Origin: Candidatus Bathyarchaeota archaeon
GTDB lineage: Archaea > Thermoproteota > Bathyarchaeia > Bathyarchaeales > Bathycorpusculaceae
NCBI GenBank assembly: GCA_026014745.1
Contig: JAOZHS010000001.1
Span: 1,116,001 to 1,180,000 of the forward strand
Reading direction: 5' to 3'
DNA length: 64,000 bases
Below, piece by piece: positions 50,994-58,479 of this stretch. The translations under genes and the position numbers were made by a program. Each line of letters begins with the position of its first letter. Within the stretch, counting starts at the first letter, position 1. Below the pieces are notes generated by a model, which did not search any database, was not told the origin of the DNA, and saw only the letters and a program-made list of their open reading frames with translations.

Positions 50994-51452
50994 ATGACTA
51001 CTCCCTTGGTACTTGATGAAGCAGATAAACGAATCCTTGAAGTCCTCCAACATGACGGCAGGATATCCTTCGCGGACCTGAGCCGTAAACTAAACCTCGC
51101 CGAAGCAACCATCCGATTCCGAGTCAAACGCCTCGAAGACCACAAAGTCATAACCCACTTCGCCGCCATCGTAGACCCCACAAAAGTGGGATTTGGAGTA
51201 AGCGGCGCAATTTTGCTAAAAATTGACCCAGCACATTTGGAGGAGGCTTGTAAAGAACTGATGGCGTTTACTGAGACGGCTTACCTGTTTCAGAGTACGG
51301 GTGAGTATGATGTGGTTTCGGTGATTTTTGCCCACGACATGGCACACCTCAACGATGTGGTTAAGAAGACGAAGTTGATTGAGGGTGTGAAGGATGCGCG
51401 GATTTCGGTGACTACTCGGCTTTTGAAGATGGATTCAGCCATAACCTTGTGA
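50994..51452 (+). CDS. Lrp/AsnC-family transcriptional regulator
   Basis: A 152-residue protein with the N-terminal helix-turn-helix (EADKRILEVLQHDGRISFADLSRKLNLAEATIRFRVKRLEDHKVI) and the C-terminal RAM/AsnC ligand-binding domain (GVSGAILLKIDPAHLEEACKELMAFTETAYLFQSTGEYDVVSVIFAHD). Length is normal. It precedes the ahb operon by 130 bp in the same direction. AhbA and AhbB are themselves built on the Lrp fold, so this gene could be either a real regulator of heme synthesis or just an unlinked relative. Confidence 0.88.
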   Translation: MTTPLVLDEADKRILEVLQHDGRISFADLSRKLNLAEATIRFRVKRLEDHKVITHFAAIVDPTKVGFGVSGAILLKIDPAHLEEACKELMAFTETAYLFQSTGEYDVVSVIFAHDMAHLNDVVKKTKLIEGVKDARISVTTRLLKMDSAITL

Positions 51453-51595
51453 TGTTGCTGATTCAGCAATACTATTTTATTTGTGGATAATTTTACGCAA
51501 CATTAATACGATTTAACGCTGTAAAAAGAGCCACCGTATGCACCAACCTTGCCCAAACAAACCTGAAGAGGCAACAAGGCATGCCGGTGACAAAC

Positions 51596-52072
51596 ATGAC
51601 CCAACCCCCAGCAACCCTAACCTCCACCGATAAAAAAATAATCCAAATCCTCCAAGACCAATTCCCCCTAACAGAACGCCCCTACCAACAAATCGCAAAC
51701 CAACTCAACCTCACCGAAACCCAAGTCCTAAACCGAATAAAACACCTAACCAAGCAAGGCATCACCCCAAAAATAGGCGCCATCATAGACACCCAAAAAA
51801 GCGGGTACGCCGCCACCCTAGTTGCCCTAAAAGTGCCCCCGCACAAAATAGACGAAGTTTCTGCAGTCATAAACCAGTATTCAGGCATCTCTCACAATTA
51901 TCAAAGGGAACATGCTTACAACGTTTGGTTCACGCTCCGAGCAGCAACCAAAACCGCATTAGACAACACCCTAAGCGAAATTGCCCAAAAAACCAGCATC
52001 GCCCCAAAGGACACGCTTAACCTGCCCACCAAGCAATGCTTCAAAATCCAAGTGCGCTTCCAACTCACCTAA
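51596..52072 (+). CDS. ahbA: Siroheme decarboxylase subunit AhbA
   Basis: About 158 residues from the ATG at 51596, which has GGTGA at 51585-51589; ATG 51581 would add five residues. STDKKIIQILQDQFPLTERPYQQIANQLNLTETQVLNRIKHLTKQGI is the Lrp-like helix-turn-helix seen in AhbA/B, followed by GYAATLVALKVPPHKIDEVSAVINQYSGISHNYQREHAYNVWFTL with the His residues of the family (SHNYxREHxYNxWFT). With AhbB it removes two carboxyl groups from siroheme. First gene of ahbABCD. Confidence 0.9.
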   Translation: MTQPPATLTSTDKKIIQILQDQFPLTERPYQQIANQLNLTETQVLNRIKHLTKQGITPKIGAIIDTQKSGYAATLVALKVPPHKIDEVSAVINQYSGISHNYQREHAYNVWFTLRAATKTALDNTLSEIAQKTSIAPKDTLNLPTKQCFKIQVRFQLT

Positions 52073-52085
52073 TCGTGGTGTCTAT

Positions 52086-52556
52086 ATGGATGCAGTTGAC
52101 CGCAAGCTTTTAGCAAAAACCGAAAAAGGCCTCCCCCTCACACCCAAACCCTTCCATGACGTAGCCGCCCAACTCGGCATCACCTCCGACGAAGTCCTCA
52201 CACGACTACAAAGGCTAAAAGAAGAGGGCGTTATACGTAGGTTTGGCGCTTCAATTCGACCCAACAGCGTCGGGTTTAGCGCAAACGCCATGGTCGCGTG
52301 GAAAGTCCCCGCAGAGCGCATCCAAGAAGTAGGTGCCTTTTTTTCGGGATACACAGATGTTTCCCATTGCTATGAACGCCAAATTGTTGTGGACCGCTGG
52401 GAATACAATCTCTATACAGTTATGCATGCCCCCGACCGCACTACCCTAGAAGCGTTGGTTAAGCGGTTAAGTGAAGCTTCGGGGTTAGGGGACTTTACGA
52501 TTCTCTACAGCACTCGAAACCTAAAAACATCCAAAGAGGAAAAAAGCCGATGCTAA
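52086..52556 (+). CDS. ahbB: Siroheme decarboxylase subunit AhbB
   Basis: A 156-residue partner of AhbA, starting at ATG 52086; the longer frame from 51981 shadows ahbA. The order is the same: helix-turn-helix PFHDVAAQLGITSDEVLTRLQRLKEEGVIRRFGASIRP and the second domain with YTDVSHCYERQIVVDRWEYNLYTVMHA. The conserved SHCYxR and WxYNLYTxMH blocks are diagnostic of AhbB. The last 7 bp overlap ahbC. Confidence 0.93.
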   Translation: MDAVDRKLLAKTEKGLPLTPKPFHDVAAQLGITSDEVLTRLQRLKEEGVIRRFGASIRPNSVGFSANAMVAWKVPAERIQEVGAFFSGYTDVSHCYERQIVVDRWEYNLYTVMHAPDRTTLEALVKRLSEASGLGDFTILYSTRNLKTSKEEKSRC

Positions 52557-53695
52557 ACATAACCAAACTTTGGTGTGGCGTCCCCGGCAGCATGGACAGC
52601 CTTCGGTACAGTGACTCTACACACAAAAAACCCGTCATCGTCTGGAACAGCACGCAACGCTGTAATCTGCACTGCGTTCACTGCTACGCCAACTCCGAAA
52701 ACAAACCCTACCCCAACGAATTAACCACCCAAGAAGCCCGCGCCTTCATAGCGGACCTAGCCGCCTTCAAAGTTCCCGTGCTGCTCTTCTCAGGCGGCGA
52801 ACCGATTCTTCGAGAAGACCTCTTTGAATTAGCAGCTTATGCCACAACAAAGGGTATCCGGGCGGTGCTCTCGACCAACGGAACCCTCATCACACCAACC
52901 GTAGCTAAACAACTCAAAGCAGCAGGGTTCTCTTATGTCGGCGTAAGCATCGACGGCACCGAAGAAACCAACAACCGCTTCCGAGGCTGCCCAGACGCGT
53001 TTGAAGCTGCCATCGAGGGCATCCGTAACTGCAAGGCCGCAGGCGTCAAACCCGGATTGCGCTTCACGGTAACCAAGTACAACTATGCTGATTTGCCAAA
53101 GATTTTTGATTTAATTGAATCTGAGCAAATTCCCCGTGCCTGCTTCTACCATTTAGCCTATGCGGGTCGAGGCTCAGGCATCACCAAAGACGACCTTACA
53201 CAAGCGCAGACGCGGGAATTCATGGATTACATTTTAGCCAAAGCCGAAGACTTCCAGCATAAACACCTAAACACCGAAATCTTAACCGTGGACAACCATA
53301 CTGACGCAGTTTACTTGTACCTCAAACTTAAAGAAAAGAACCCCGCGTGGGCGCAAATTGTGCTTGAGCTCTTGAAGTTAAATGGTGGCAACAGTTCAGG
53401 GGAAGGCATCGGCTGTGTCGACGCGCAAGGCTTTGTGCATCCGGATCAGTTTTGGCGTCACCACACGTTGGGGAATATTCGGGAGCGGCGGTTTAGTGAA
53501 ATCTGGACCGACCTCAAAGAACCCCTCTTGATGGGTCTGCGAAGCCGCCGAAGTCTCCTAAAAGGCAAATGCGCGACCTGCTCGTTTCTTGACATCTGTA
53601 ACGGCAACCTTCGCGTCCGCGCTGAAGCCGTCTACTGTGACGTTTGGGCATCCGACCCCGCATGCTACTTAACCGCCTCCGAGATAACGCCATGA
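52550..53695 (+). CDS. ahbC: AhbC: 12,18-didecarboxysiroheme deacetylase (radical SAM)
   Basis: A 381-residue radical SAM enzyme. MLNITKLWCGVPGSMDSLRY at the N-terminus and the cluster motif CNLHCVHCY near residue 39 match AhbC, followed by FSGGEPILREDLFELAAYA and VSIDGTEETNNRFRG. The C-terminal SPASM-like region has KGKCATCSFLDICNGN. It removes the acetate side chains to give Fe-coproporphyrin III in the alternative heme pathway. It overlaps ahbB by 7 bp and ahbD by 4 bp. Confidence 0.92.
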   Translation: MLNITKLWCGVPGSMDSLRYSDSTHKKPVIVWNSTQRCNLHCVHCYANSENKPYPNELTTQEARAFIADLAAFKVPVLLFSGGEPILREDLFELAAYATTKGIRAVLSTNGTLITPTVAKQLKAAGFSYVGVSIDGTEETNNRFRGCPDAFEAAIEGIRNCKAAGVKPGLRFTVTKYNYADLPKIFDLIESEQIPRACFYHLAYAGRGSGITKDDLTQAQTREFMDYILAKAEDFQHKHLNTEILTVDNHTDAVYLYLKLKEKNPAWAQIVLELLKLNGGNSSGEGIGCVDAQGFVHPDQFWRHHTLGNIRERRFSEIWTDLKEPLLMGLRSRRSLLKGKCATCSFLDICNGNLRVRAEAVYCDVWASDPACYLTASEITP

Positions 53696-54729
53696 CAACT
53701 CCCCCTAGCTCCTCGGCTGTTGCGCCTCGCGTCGTGGCTTGGGAATCTACCCGCGCCTGCGCCTTCGCCTGCCGTCACTGCCGCGCCCAAGCCCAAAAAA
53801 ACGCTGACCCCAACCAACTCACCATCCCCGAAGCCCTAAACCTGATAGACCAAATAGCTGAGTTATGCAAACCCGTATTCATCATTAGCGGCGGTGACCC
53901 CCTCCAGCGCCCAGACATTTTTGAAATCGCTGCCTACGCGTCTAAGAGGGGGTTTAGGGTGGTAATGTCTCCAAGTGGCAGCAATATCACTTCTGGGATT
54001 ATTGAGAAGCTCAAGGCTTCGGGAGTTCGGATGATTTCTCTAAGTTTAGATGGCTCCACCGCTTTAGTGCATGATGGTTTTCGGCAGGTTTTGGGCGCTT
54101 TTGATTTGGTTCTGCGCAACGTATCCTATGCAAACGGGGGCGGGTTGCCCTTTCGCATTAACACCACCGTCACGCAGCATAATGTTGGCGATTTAGAAGC
54201 CACCCATAGGTTGGCGGTTTCTTTGGGCGCTAAAGAATTTGACGTATTCATGCTGGTGCCCACGGGCAGAGGTAAGATAAGCATGGAACTCTCCCCCAGC
54301 CAATACGAAGAAACCCTCAAAACCATACACAACCTCAGCCTCACCTCATCCATACCCGTCAAAGTGACCTGTGCACCCCAGTATGTGCGGGTTGCGTTAC
54401 AGCAAAAAAACCAAACTACACGCGCAGCCATGGGGCGGGGCTGCATGGCGGGCAACGGCTTCTGTTTTGTTTCCCATGTCGGCGACGTGTTCGGTTGTGG
54501 GTTTTTGCCTTTGGCGGCGGGTAATGTTAAGCTTCAAAGTTTCAGGGATATCTATCACAATTCGCCTCTTTTTTTGGAGTTGCGCAATCCTGAGTTGTTG
54601 CGGGGGAAGTGCGGCGTTTGCGGTTTTAAGGCATTATGTGGCGGTTGCCGCGCTAGAGCTCTATCGGTCCATAGGAGTCACTTAGCCCAAGAACCCTACT
54701 GCGAATATCTGCCGAGCAATGGTTGTTGA
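53692..54729 (+). CDS. ahbD: AhbD: heme synthase (radical SAM)
   Basis: A 345-residue radical SAM enzyme starting at ATG 53692 in an ATGA overlap with ahbC. PRVVAWESTRACAFACRHCRAQAQ holds the CxxxCxxC cluster site; FIISGGDPLQRPDIFEIAAYA and MISLSLDGSTALVHDGFRQV follow. The C-terminal cluster segment is KCGVCGFKALCGGCRARAL. AhbD converts the two propionates of Fe-coproporphyrin III to vinyl groups, giving heme b. The close similarity of motifs to AhbC fits the known AhbC/AhbD pair. Confidence 0.92.
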   Translation: MTTPPSSSAVAPRVVAWESTRACAFACRHCRAQAQKNADPNQLTIPEALNLIDQIAELCKPVFIISGGDPLQRPDIFEIAAYASKRGFRVVMSPSGSNITSGIIEKLKASGVRMISLSLDGSTALVHDGFRQVLGAFDLVLRNVSYANGGGLPFRINTTVTQHNVGDLEATHRLAVSLGAKEFDVFMLVPTGRGKISMELSPSQYEETLKTIHNLSLTSSIPVKVTCAPQYVRVALQQKNQTTRAAMGRGCMAGNGFCFVSHVGDVFGCGFLPLAAGNVKLQSFRDIYHNSPLFLELRNPELLRGKCGVCGFKALCGGCRARALSVHRSHLAQEPYCEYLPSNGC

Positions 54730-54769
54730 TGTAAAAAGAAGGGAGCCTGATTTGCAGGCTGGGGTTTTT

Positions 54770-55126
54770 TTATTCTATGTGCCATCGTTTTGCGACTTTA
54801 ACAACCAGGAACACTAGGAAGGCAACGATCAGGAATGTGATCAAAGCAACCAAGAAGTCTCCAATTGCAAATGGTCCCACAACGAAAGTTGCTAGGTTGT
54901 TTATGTTTGGAATTGCCAAGCCAATCAGCGGCAGCAACAAATCTTTTACCAACGCTTGAACCAGTGTGCCCACGTATAAGGCAACTATGAAGGCAACAGC
55001 CAATCCAAAAATCTTGTATTTGGACAAGAACTCTTTGAATTCGTTCACAAGTCCTTTTGGCGGCGCTGGTGCAGGTGGCGGCGCTTTTGTTAATGCTTCA
55101 CGGATTTTCCTTAATTCCTCTAACAT
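54770..55126 (-). CDS. mscL: Large-conductance mechanosensitive channel MscL
   Basis: About 118 residues from the ATG at 55126, which follows AAAGAGG; an upstream start at 55165 is possible. The core NEFKEFLSKYKIFGLAVAFIVALYVGTLVQALVKDLLLPLIGLA (first helix) and FAIGDFLVALITFLIVAFLVFLVVKVAKR (second helix) matches MscL. The protein opens under high membrane tension to release solutes. Unlike bacterial MscL, the charged cytosolic helix (LEELRKIREALTKAPPPAPAPPKG) is at the N-terminus and the C-terminal helix is short. Confidence 0.85.
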   Translation of the reverse strand: MLEELRKIREALTKAPPPAPAPPKGLVNEFKEFLSKYKIFGLAVAFIVALYVGTLVQALVKDLLLPLIGLAIPNINNLATFVVGPFAIGDFLVALITFLIVAFLVFLVVKVAKRWHIE

Positions 55127-55307
55127 TTCCTCTTCTTTCGTCAAACAAAACCCTCTCCGTATCATTTCACTTGAAGGATTAATAATACTTGCCGTTTACG
55201 CTACAGGCTGATTTGTGATTGCTTGTTACCACCCACAAAATCATATAGCATCCGTAGCGACTGAGACCTTGAACCAGCGTTTTCTTACTGTAGAATAGGT
55301 TGACTGC

Positions 55308-56354
55308 ATGGATAAACGGGACCTCTATAGGCTTTTTAGAGACGCTTATTTGCATTGGCGAGAAGACTGCGCCCAGCTCCGAGCAGGCGCCTTAACCTTC
55401 TTCATAATCCTGCCTCTCCCCACTTTGCTTCTTATTGTGGTTGAGATGTTTTCGCTTTTTTTAGGCGAAGACCAAGCCATAGACATCTTGATGCAACAAA
55501 TAGCCTCCGTCGCTGGACCCGCCGTCGCAGGACTCTTTCATGATTTAATCACAAGCACTAACTCCCCCTTTGGTTCCGTTTGGACATCCATCGTTGTGAT
55601 TGCGTTCTCTTTTGGGGGTGCTATCGGCGCGTTTTCTGTTTTGCGGGATGCGATGGATTGCATCTGGGATGTGCACCTGCCCAAGGGATTGCCGCTTGTG
55701 ACGAGGCTCCGCCAAAAAATCGTGCCCTTTGCTTTGCTCTCGGCTATGGGGTTAATCATTATTGTTTGGACGATTATCTCCAGCGGTCTATTTACCCTAA
55801 TAAAAATCTACTCAATTAACGGCACATGGTCGGATATTGGGATAACGATTGCGCAGACGCTGCTGTCGTTTGTTATCGCCACCTTGCTTTTCGCGATTAT
55901 TTTTAAACAGATTCCTGAGGCTAAGGTTCACTGGCGAGACGTTGTCTTAGCCGCGGTGATAACTGGTGTTGCGTTTACGATTATTAACGCCATTTTTGGG
56001 ACTTATATTTCGACGTTTACGGTGACGACTGTTGCGGGGGCTGCGGGGTCATTGCTGATTATTTTGCTGTGGATTTATGTGCTTAACCAGATTGTGCTTT
56101 TCGGCGCAGAAATCTCCCACGTCTACGCCACCTCCATTGGCACTCACGCCAAGGAGTATTTGCCCCATGTCATAACCCGCAAGGAAACGGCAATCAAAAA
56201 CGAAGAGGAAAAAGCCCCAACAGGAGCCCCCGCGCCCTCTGAGCGACCTGTAGAGGGGAAAATGGTGCCTGTGAAGCAGGAAAACGGGAGCATAGAAATT
56301 GACATAAAAATAACGCCGCCTAACCAAAAACAGCAAGATGGCGAAGAGAAGTAG
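55308..56354 (+). CDS. YihY/BrkB-family membrane protein
   Basis: A 348-residue protein with six membrane helices: LRAGALTFFIILPLPTLLLIVVEMFSLFLGE, SPFGSVWTSIVVIAFSFGGAIGAFSVLRDAMDCIWDV, IVPFALLSAMGLIIIVWTIISS, ITIAQTLLSFVIATLLFAIIFKQIPEAKVHWRDVVLAAVITGVAF, and INAIFGTYISTF..., then GSLLIILLWIYVLNQIVLFGAEISHVYA. These are BrkB/YihY hallmarks. The C-terminal 60 residues are a charged cytosolic tail. The function of the family (transport or envelope biogenesis) is unsettled. Confidence 0.88.
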   Translation: MDKRDLYRLFRDAYLHWREDCAQLRAGALTFFIILPLPTLLLIVVEMFSLFLGEDQAIDILMQQIASVAGPAVAGLFHDLITSTNSPFGSVWTSIVVIAFSFGGAIGAFSVLRDAMDCIWDVHLPKGLPLVTRLRQKIVPFALLSAMGLIIIVWTIISSGLFTLIKIYSINGTWSDIGITIAQTLLSFVIATLLFAIIFKQIPEAKVHWRDVVLAAVITGVAFTIINAIFGTYISTFTVTTVAGAAGSLLIILLWIYVLNQIVLFGAEISHVYATSIGTHAKEYLPHVITRKETAIKNEEEKAPTGAPAPSERPVEGKMVPVKQENGSIEIDIKITPPNQKQQDGEEK

Positions 56355-56360
56355 TGGGAA

Positions 56361-56438
56361 TGGTGGGCCGAGGCGGATTTGAACTGCCGACCTTTCGATT
56401 ATCAGTCGAACGCTCCAGCCGTGCTGAGCTACCGGCCC
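56361..56438 (-). tRNA. tRNA-Ile (GAT anticodon), CCA encoded
   Basis: A complete cloverleaf on the minus strand: acceptor GGGCCGG with TCGGCCC, D stem GCTC/GAGC, anticodon stem TTCGA/TCGAA with loop CTGATAA (GAT), T loop TTCAAAT, discriminator A and an encoded CCA (56361-56363). The T stem GGCAG/CCGCC has one A-C mismatch (position 52-62). No intron. It lies 7 bp after the BrkB stop and is transcribed towards it. Confidence 0.95.
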
Positions 56439-56441
56439 CCA

Positions 56442-56840
56442 TATTTTCGAGGTGACAGAACACTAATATTGTGTGGGTTTAAAAATATAACGGAACACAC
56501 CTAGCGTAAATCATAATATTTTCCGAAAATACCGACAAACCGCTAAGCCGACGCCGACAACAGGCGCCTTCCTTTCCTATTACGCTGGTTTTCAACATGT
56601 TAATGCGCTTGTTTTCAGTCAATAGGACCTACCCCCTATAGGTTTCTGCATAGAACCACTAATAGGATCCAAATATGTCCGTTGGGCGCCCTCCCCCTCT
56701 ATCGTTTTCTGCATAGCTTGGATATTAGCATCCAAATAGACGCCACGCAGCTGGGGTGTGCCTTTTTTGTGCTTATCCGCCTCAAAGGAAAGAAACGCTT
56801 ATTAAATGAGCTAATTAATACCTATGAAGCCACACCGTTT
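56442..56840. other. Intergenic region between divergent tRNA genes
   Basis: About 400 bp with no supported gene. It contains promoter elements for tRNA-Ile on the left (T/A-rich stretch near 56463-56490 read on the minus strand), three parts of a dispersed repeat (56589-56741), and the TATA box for tRNA-Ala (TTATTAAAT near 56799). The open frame that starts at 56682 runs through tRNA-Ala and is rejected. Confidence 0.6.
56589..56741. repeat. Dispersed repeat element cluster (copies A, B1 and B2)
   Basis: Part A (56589-56643) matches 18984-19038. Part B1 (56631-56673, CCCCCTATAGGTTTCTGCAT through ACTAATAGGATCCAAATA) matches 19350-19397. Part B2 (56691-56741, CCCCCTCTATCGTTTTCTGC through TATTAGCATCCAAATAG) is a second, diverged copy; it contains the inverted pair TTGGAT/ATCCAA. 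The unit therefore occurs in two places 37 kb apart, once in tandem. Confidence 0.6.
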
Positions 56841-56918
56841 GGGCGAGTAGATCAGCCTGGTACGATCGCCACGTTGGCATCGTGGAGGCCGCGGGTTCAA
56901 ATCCCGCCTCGTCCACCA
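56841..56918 (+). tRNA. tRNA-Ala (GGC anticodon), CCA encoded
   Basis: A complete cloverleaf: acceptor GGGCGAG with CTCGTCC, which includes the G3-U70 pair that marks tRNA-Ala; D stem GATC/GATC; anticodon stem CCACG/CGTGG with loop TTGGCAT (GGC); T stem GCGGG/CCCGC with loop TTCAAAT; discriminator A and encoded CCA (56916-56918). No intron. Confidence 0.97.
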
Positions 56919-56994
56919 AAGTCTCCTTATTATTAAACCCGAATCCGTAAAGCCTAAAGCTAAATACGGCACAATAAAAACTAAGGGTTAAGCC

Positions 56995-57513
56995 ATGTCA
57001 AACACGGAAAAGCAGTTGGCTATATTTGAGGATGTTTTGTTGCCGGTTGACCGCAAGAACCGCTATGACATCTACCTAACCGATAGTCGCATAGCCATTG
57101 TTTGTTTGGGCAAAATTGGTCGTCACGAATCTGAATCGTCCGGGTCATCTGGGGGGTTACCTGCGGCTTTTGGCATGCCCGCACCTATCCAAAAGAGCAC
57201 CCAACCCAAAGCGGACATGGCGGCGATAAAAGAAGAACTAAACCGAATGCCGCTTGATGATTTGCTTAGACTTAGCAAGAGAAGCTGCTACTACACCTAC
57301 GACGAAATCGAGGAGCTTCGGCTGATTTTGTCTCGGCACCCAGTTTTTAAGATTATAAGTGGGGACTGCGAATCCAAGTTTGCGCCCCACGGGCAGCAGG
57401 CTACGGAGTTATTGAGTTGGTTGACCTCAATAGAGGCTCTGAGAAATAAGCTCTCCATTGCAGCAAACTGGAATGTGCTCCGCGAGATTTTTCGTAGTAT
57501 CCCTTTGCGTTAA
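56995..57513 (+). CDS. Hypothetical cytosolic protein
   Basis: A 172-residue protein with no membrane segment. The N-terminal part EDVLLPVDRKNRYDIYLTDSRIAIVCLGK looks like the strands of a bacterial-PH-like or PRC-like small domain. A Ser/Gly/Pro-rich linker (residues 45-70) follows, and the C-terminal half is helical (KADMAAIKEELNRMPLDDLLRLSKRSCYYTYDEIEELRLILSRHPVFKII). I do not recognise the family. It has its own position downstream of tRNA-Ala and upstream of an ArsR gene. Confidence 0.6.
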   Translation: MSNTEKQLAIFEDVLLPVDRKNRYDIYLTDSRIAIVCLGKIGRHESESSGSSGGLPAAFGMPAPIQKSTQPKADMAAIKEELNRMPLDDLLRLSKRSCYYTYDEIEELRLILSRHPVFKIISGDCESKFAPHGQQATELLSWLTSIEALRNKLSIAANWNVLREIFRSIPLR

Positions 57514-57532
57514 ACCGGCTTTCGGGTACAGA

Positions 57533-57563
57533 TAGTTTAAGTGTTAGTTAGAATGTTAGAATA
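57533..57563 (+). promoter_or_regulatory. TATA-like box and tandem 8-bp repeat before arsR-type gene
   Basis: TAGTTTAAG (57533-57541) is followed by TTAGAATG-TTAGAATA (57548-57563). The same arrangement and 14 of 16 repeat bases occur at 58003-58031 before the small exported protein. The repeat sits on the expected transcription start, so a bound repressor would block initiation. Confidence 0.55.
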
Positions 57564-57580
57564 TTTGAAGGAATGCCCGA

Positions 57581-57922
57581 ATGACTGAGAAACCAAAACT
57601 CGACATGACCGTTTATAATTTACAGGCGGAAATCTCCAAGACGCTGGCCAACCCCGTTCGCTTAGCCATATTACACACTCTTCGAGACGGCGAGAAAAGC
57701 GTCAACGAACTCGCTGATATCATCGGTATTGGTCAGTCTAATCTTTCGCAGCATCTGGCGTTGATGCGGCAGAATGGAATTGTCAAGACGCGCAAGCAGG
57801 GAACGAGCATTTTTTACAGTGTTACGGATCCAAAAATTAACGTTGCTTGTGACACTATCCGTGAGGTTTTGATTAATCAGTTGAGGCAAAGTCAGGATCT
57901 TGCGAGTGCTTATCGTGGGTAG
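57581..57922 (+). CDS. ArsR-family transcriptional regulator
   Basis: A 113-residue winged helix: YNLQAEISKTLANPVRLAILHTLRDGEKSVNELADIIGIGQSNLSQHLALMRQNGIVKTRKQGTSIFYSV. The classical ELCVCDL metal site in the recognition region is absent (NELADII), and the only Cys is near residue 91 (VACDTI), so a metal ligand is not obvious; other inducers or distant His/Asp sites are possible. The promoter carries a tandem repeat shared with the next gene, which suggests autoregulation plus control of that gene. Confidence 0.88.
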   Translation: MTEKPKLDMTVYNLQAEISKTLANPVRLAILHTLRDGEKSVNELADIIGIGQSNLSQHLALMRQNGIVKTRKQGTSIFYSVTDPKINVACDTIREVLINQLRQSQDLASAYRG

Positions 57923-58000
57923 GCGTGGTTGCTGGGGTTTTTTGGGTTTTGTGTGATTTTTTGATGGTTTTTGGACTGTTTCAGTTTTGTTTCAGCGAAC

Positions 58001-58031
58001 ACCTATAAGCAACTATTAGTATATTAGAATA
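58001..58031 (+). promoter_or_regulatory. TATA box and tandem 8-bp repeat before small exported protein
   Basis: ACCTATAAGC (58001-58010) then TTAGTATA-TTAGAATA (58016-58031). The repeat differs from the one upstream of the ArsR gene at two positions and lies at the same distance from the TATA box. GGTGA (58033-58037) directly after it is the ribosome site. Confidence 0.55.
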
Positions 58032-58044
58032 TGGTGATAAATGA

Positions 58045-58362
58045 ATGTTGACTAAAAAAATTGTAATCGCCATCGTCGCCATAGCTGCAGTCACTCTCGC
58101 AGCCGTCGGGATAGCCGCAGGGCAAATCGCACAAAACCAAACCTACACCCAGACAAACCCAAATGCCCCCAACCAAGGCGTCTGGGGATGGATGGGCAAC
58201 TGTTTCGGCTACTGGGTAAACGAAGCCCCTGACGGCCAATACACCGCTCCGCCAGCAACCCCAACCGAACCCACAGGCCCCGAAGTTACTCCCTACCAAG
58301 GCTACTGCGGCTATGGATACGGATATGGGTATGGTCCATGTGGTCCCTGCTGGGCACGCTGA
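58045..58362 (+). CDS. Small exported protein with Gly-Tyr and Cys-rich C-terminus
   Basis: A 105-residue protein. An ATG at 58041 gives only four codons, so ATG 58045 (seven bases after GGTGA) is the start. Residues 5-25 form a signal peptide or anchor (IVIAIVAIAAVTLAAVGIAAG). The outer part has Asn/Thr/Pro-rich spacers, the segment WGWMGNCFGYWVNEAPDG, and a C-terminus with repeated Gly-Tyr and four Cys in total (GYCGYGYGYGYGPCGPCWAR). The Cys/aromatic pattern could bind a metal or form disulfides. Its promoter shares a repeat with the ArsR-type gene upstream. Family not recognised. Confidence 0.75.
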   Translation: MLTKKIVIAIVAIAAVTLAAVGIAAGQIAQNQTYTQTNPNAPNQGVWGWMGNCFGYWVNEAPDGQYTAPPATPTEPTGPEVTPYQGYCGYGYGYGYGPCGPCWAR

Positions 58363-58479
58363 TAACCAAGTGACCTATCCCTCTCTACTTTTTCTTTACT
58401 CTTTTTCTTCAAAAAACAAAACTCAAATTTGCATATATTTTATTTTAAACGCGGCAAAGAGCAATTCAAGCATGTTTTG

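Noticed and set aside
56682-56936. 84-residue open frame
   Set aside because: It runs straight through tRNA-Ala and part of the dispersed repeat and has no ribosome site.
58300-58350. Short tandem repeat DNA near the Gly-Tyr stretch as a possible CRISPR or satellite
   Set aside because: It is coding repeat of the exported protein (GGATAT/GGGTAT codons) with no spacer structure. No CRISPR array was seen anywhere in the window.
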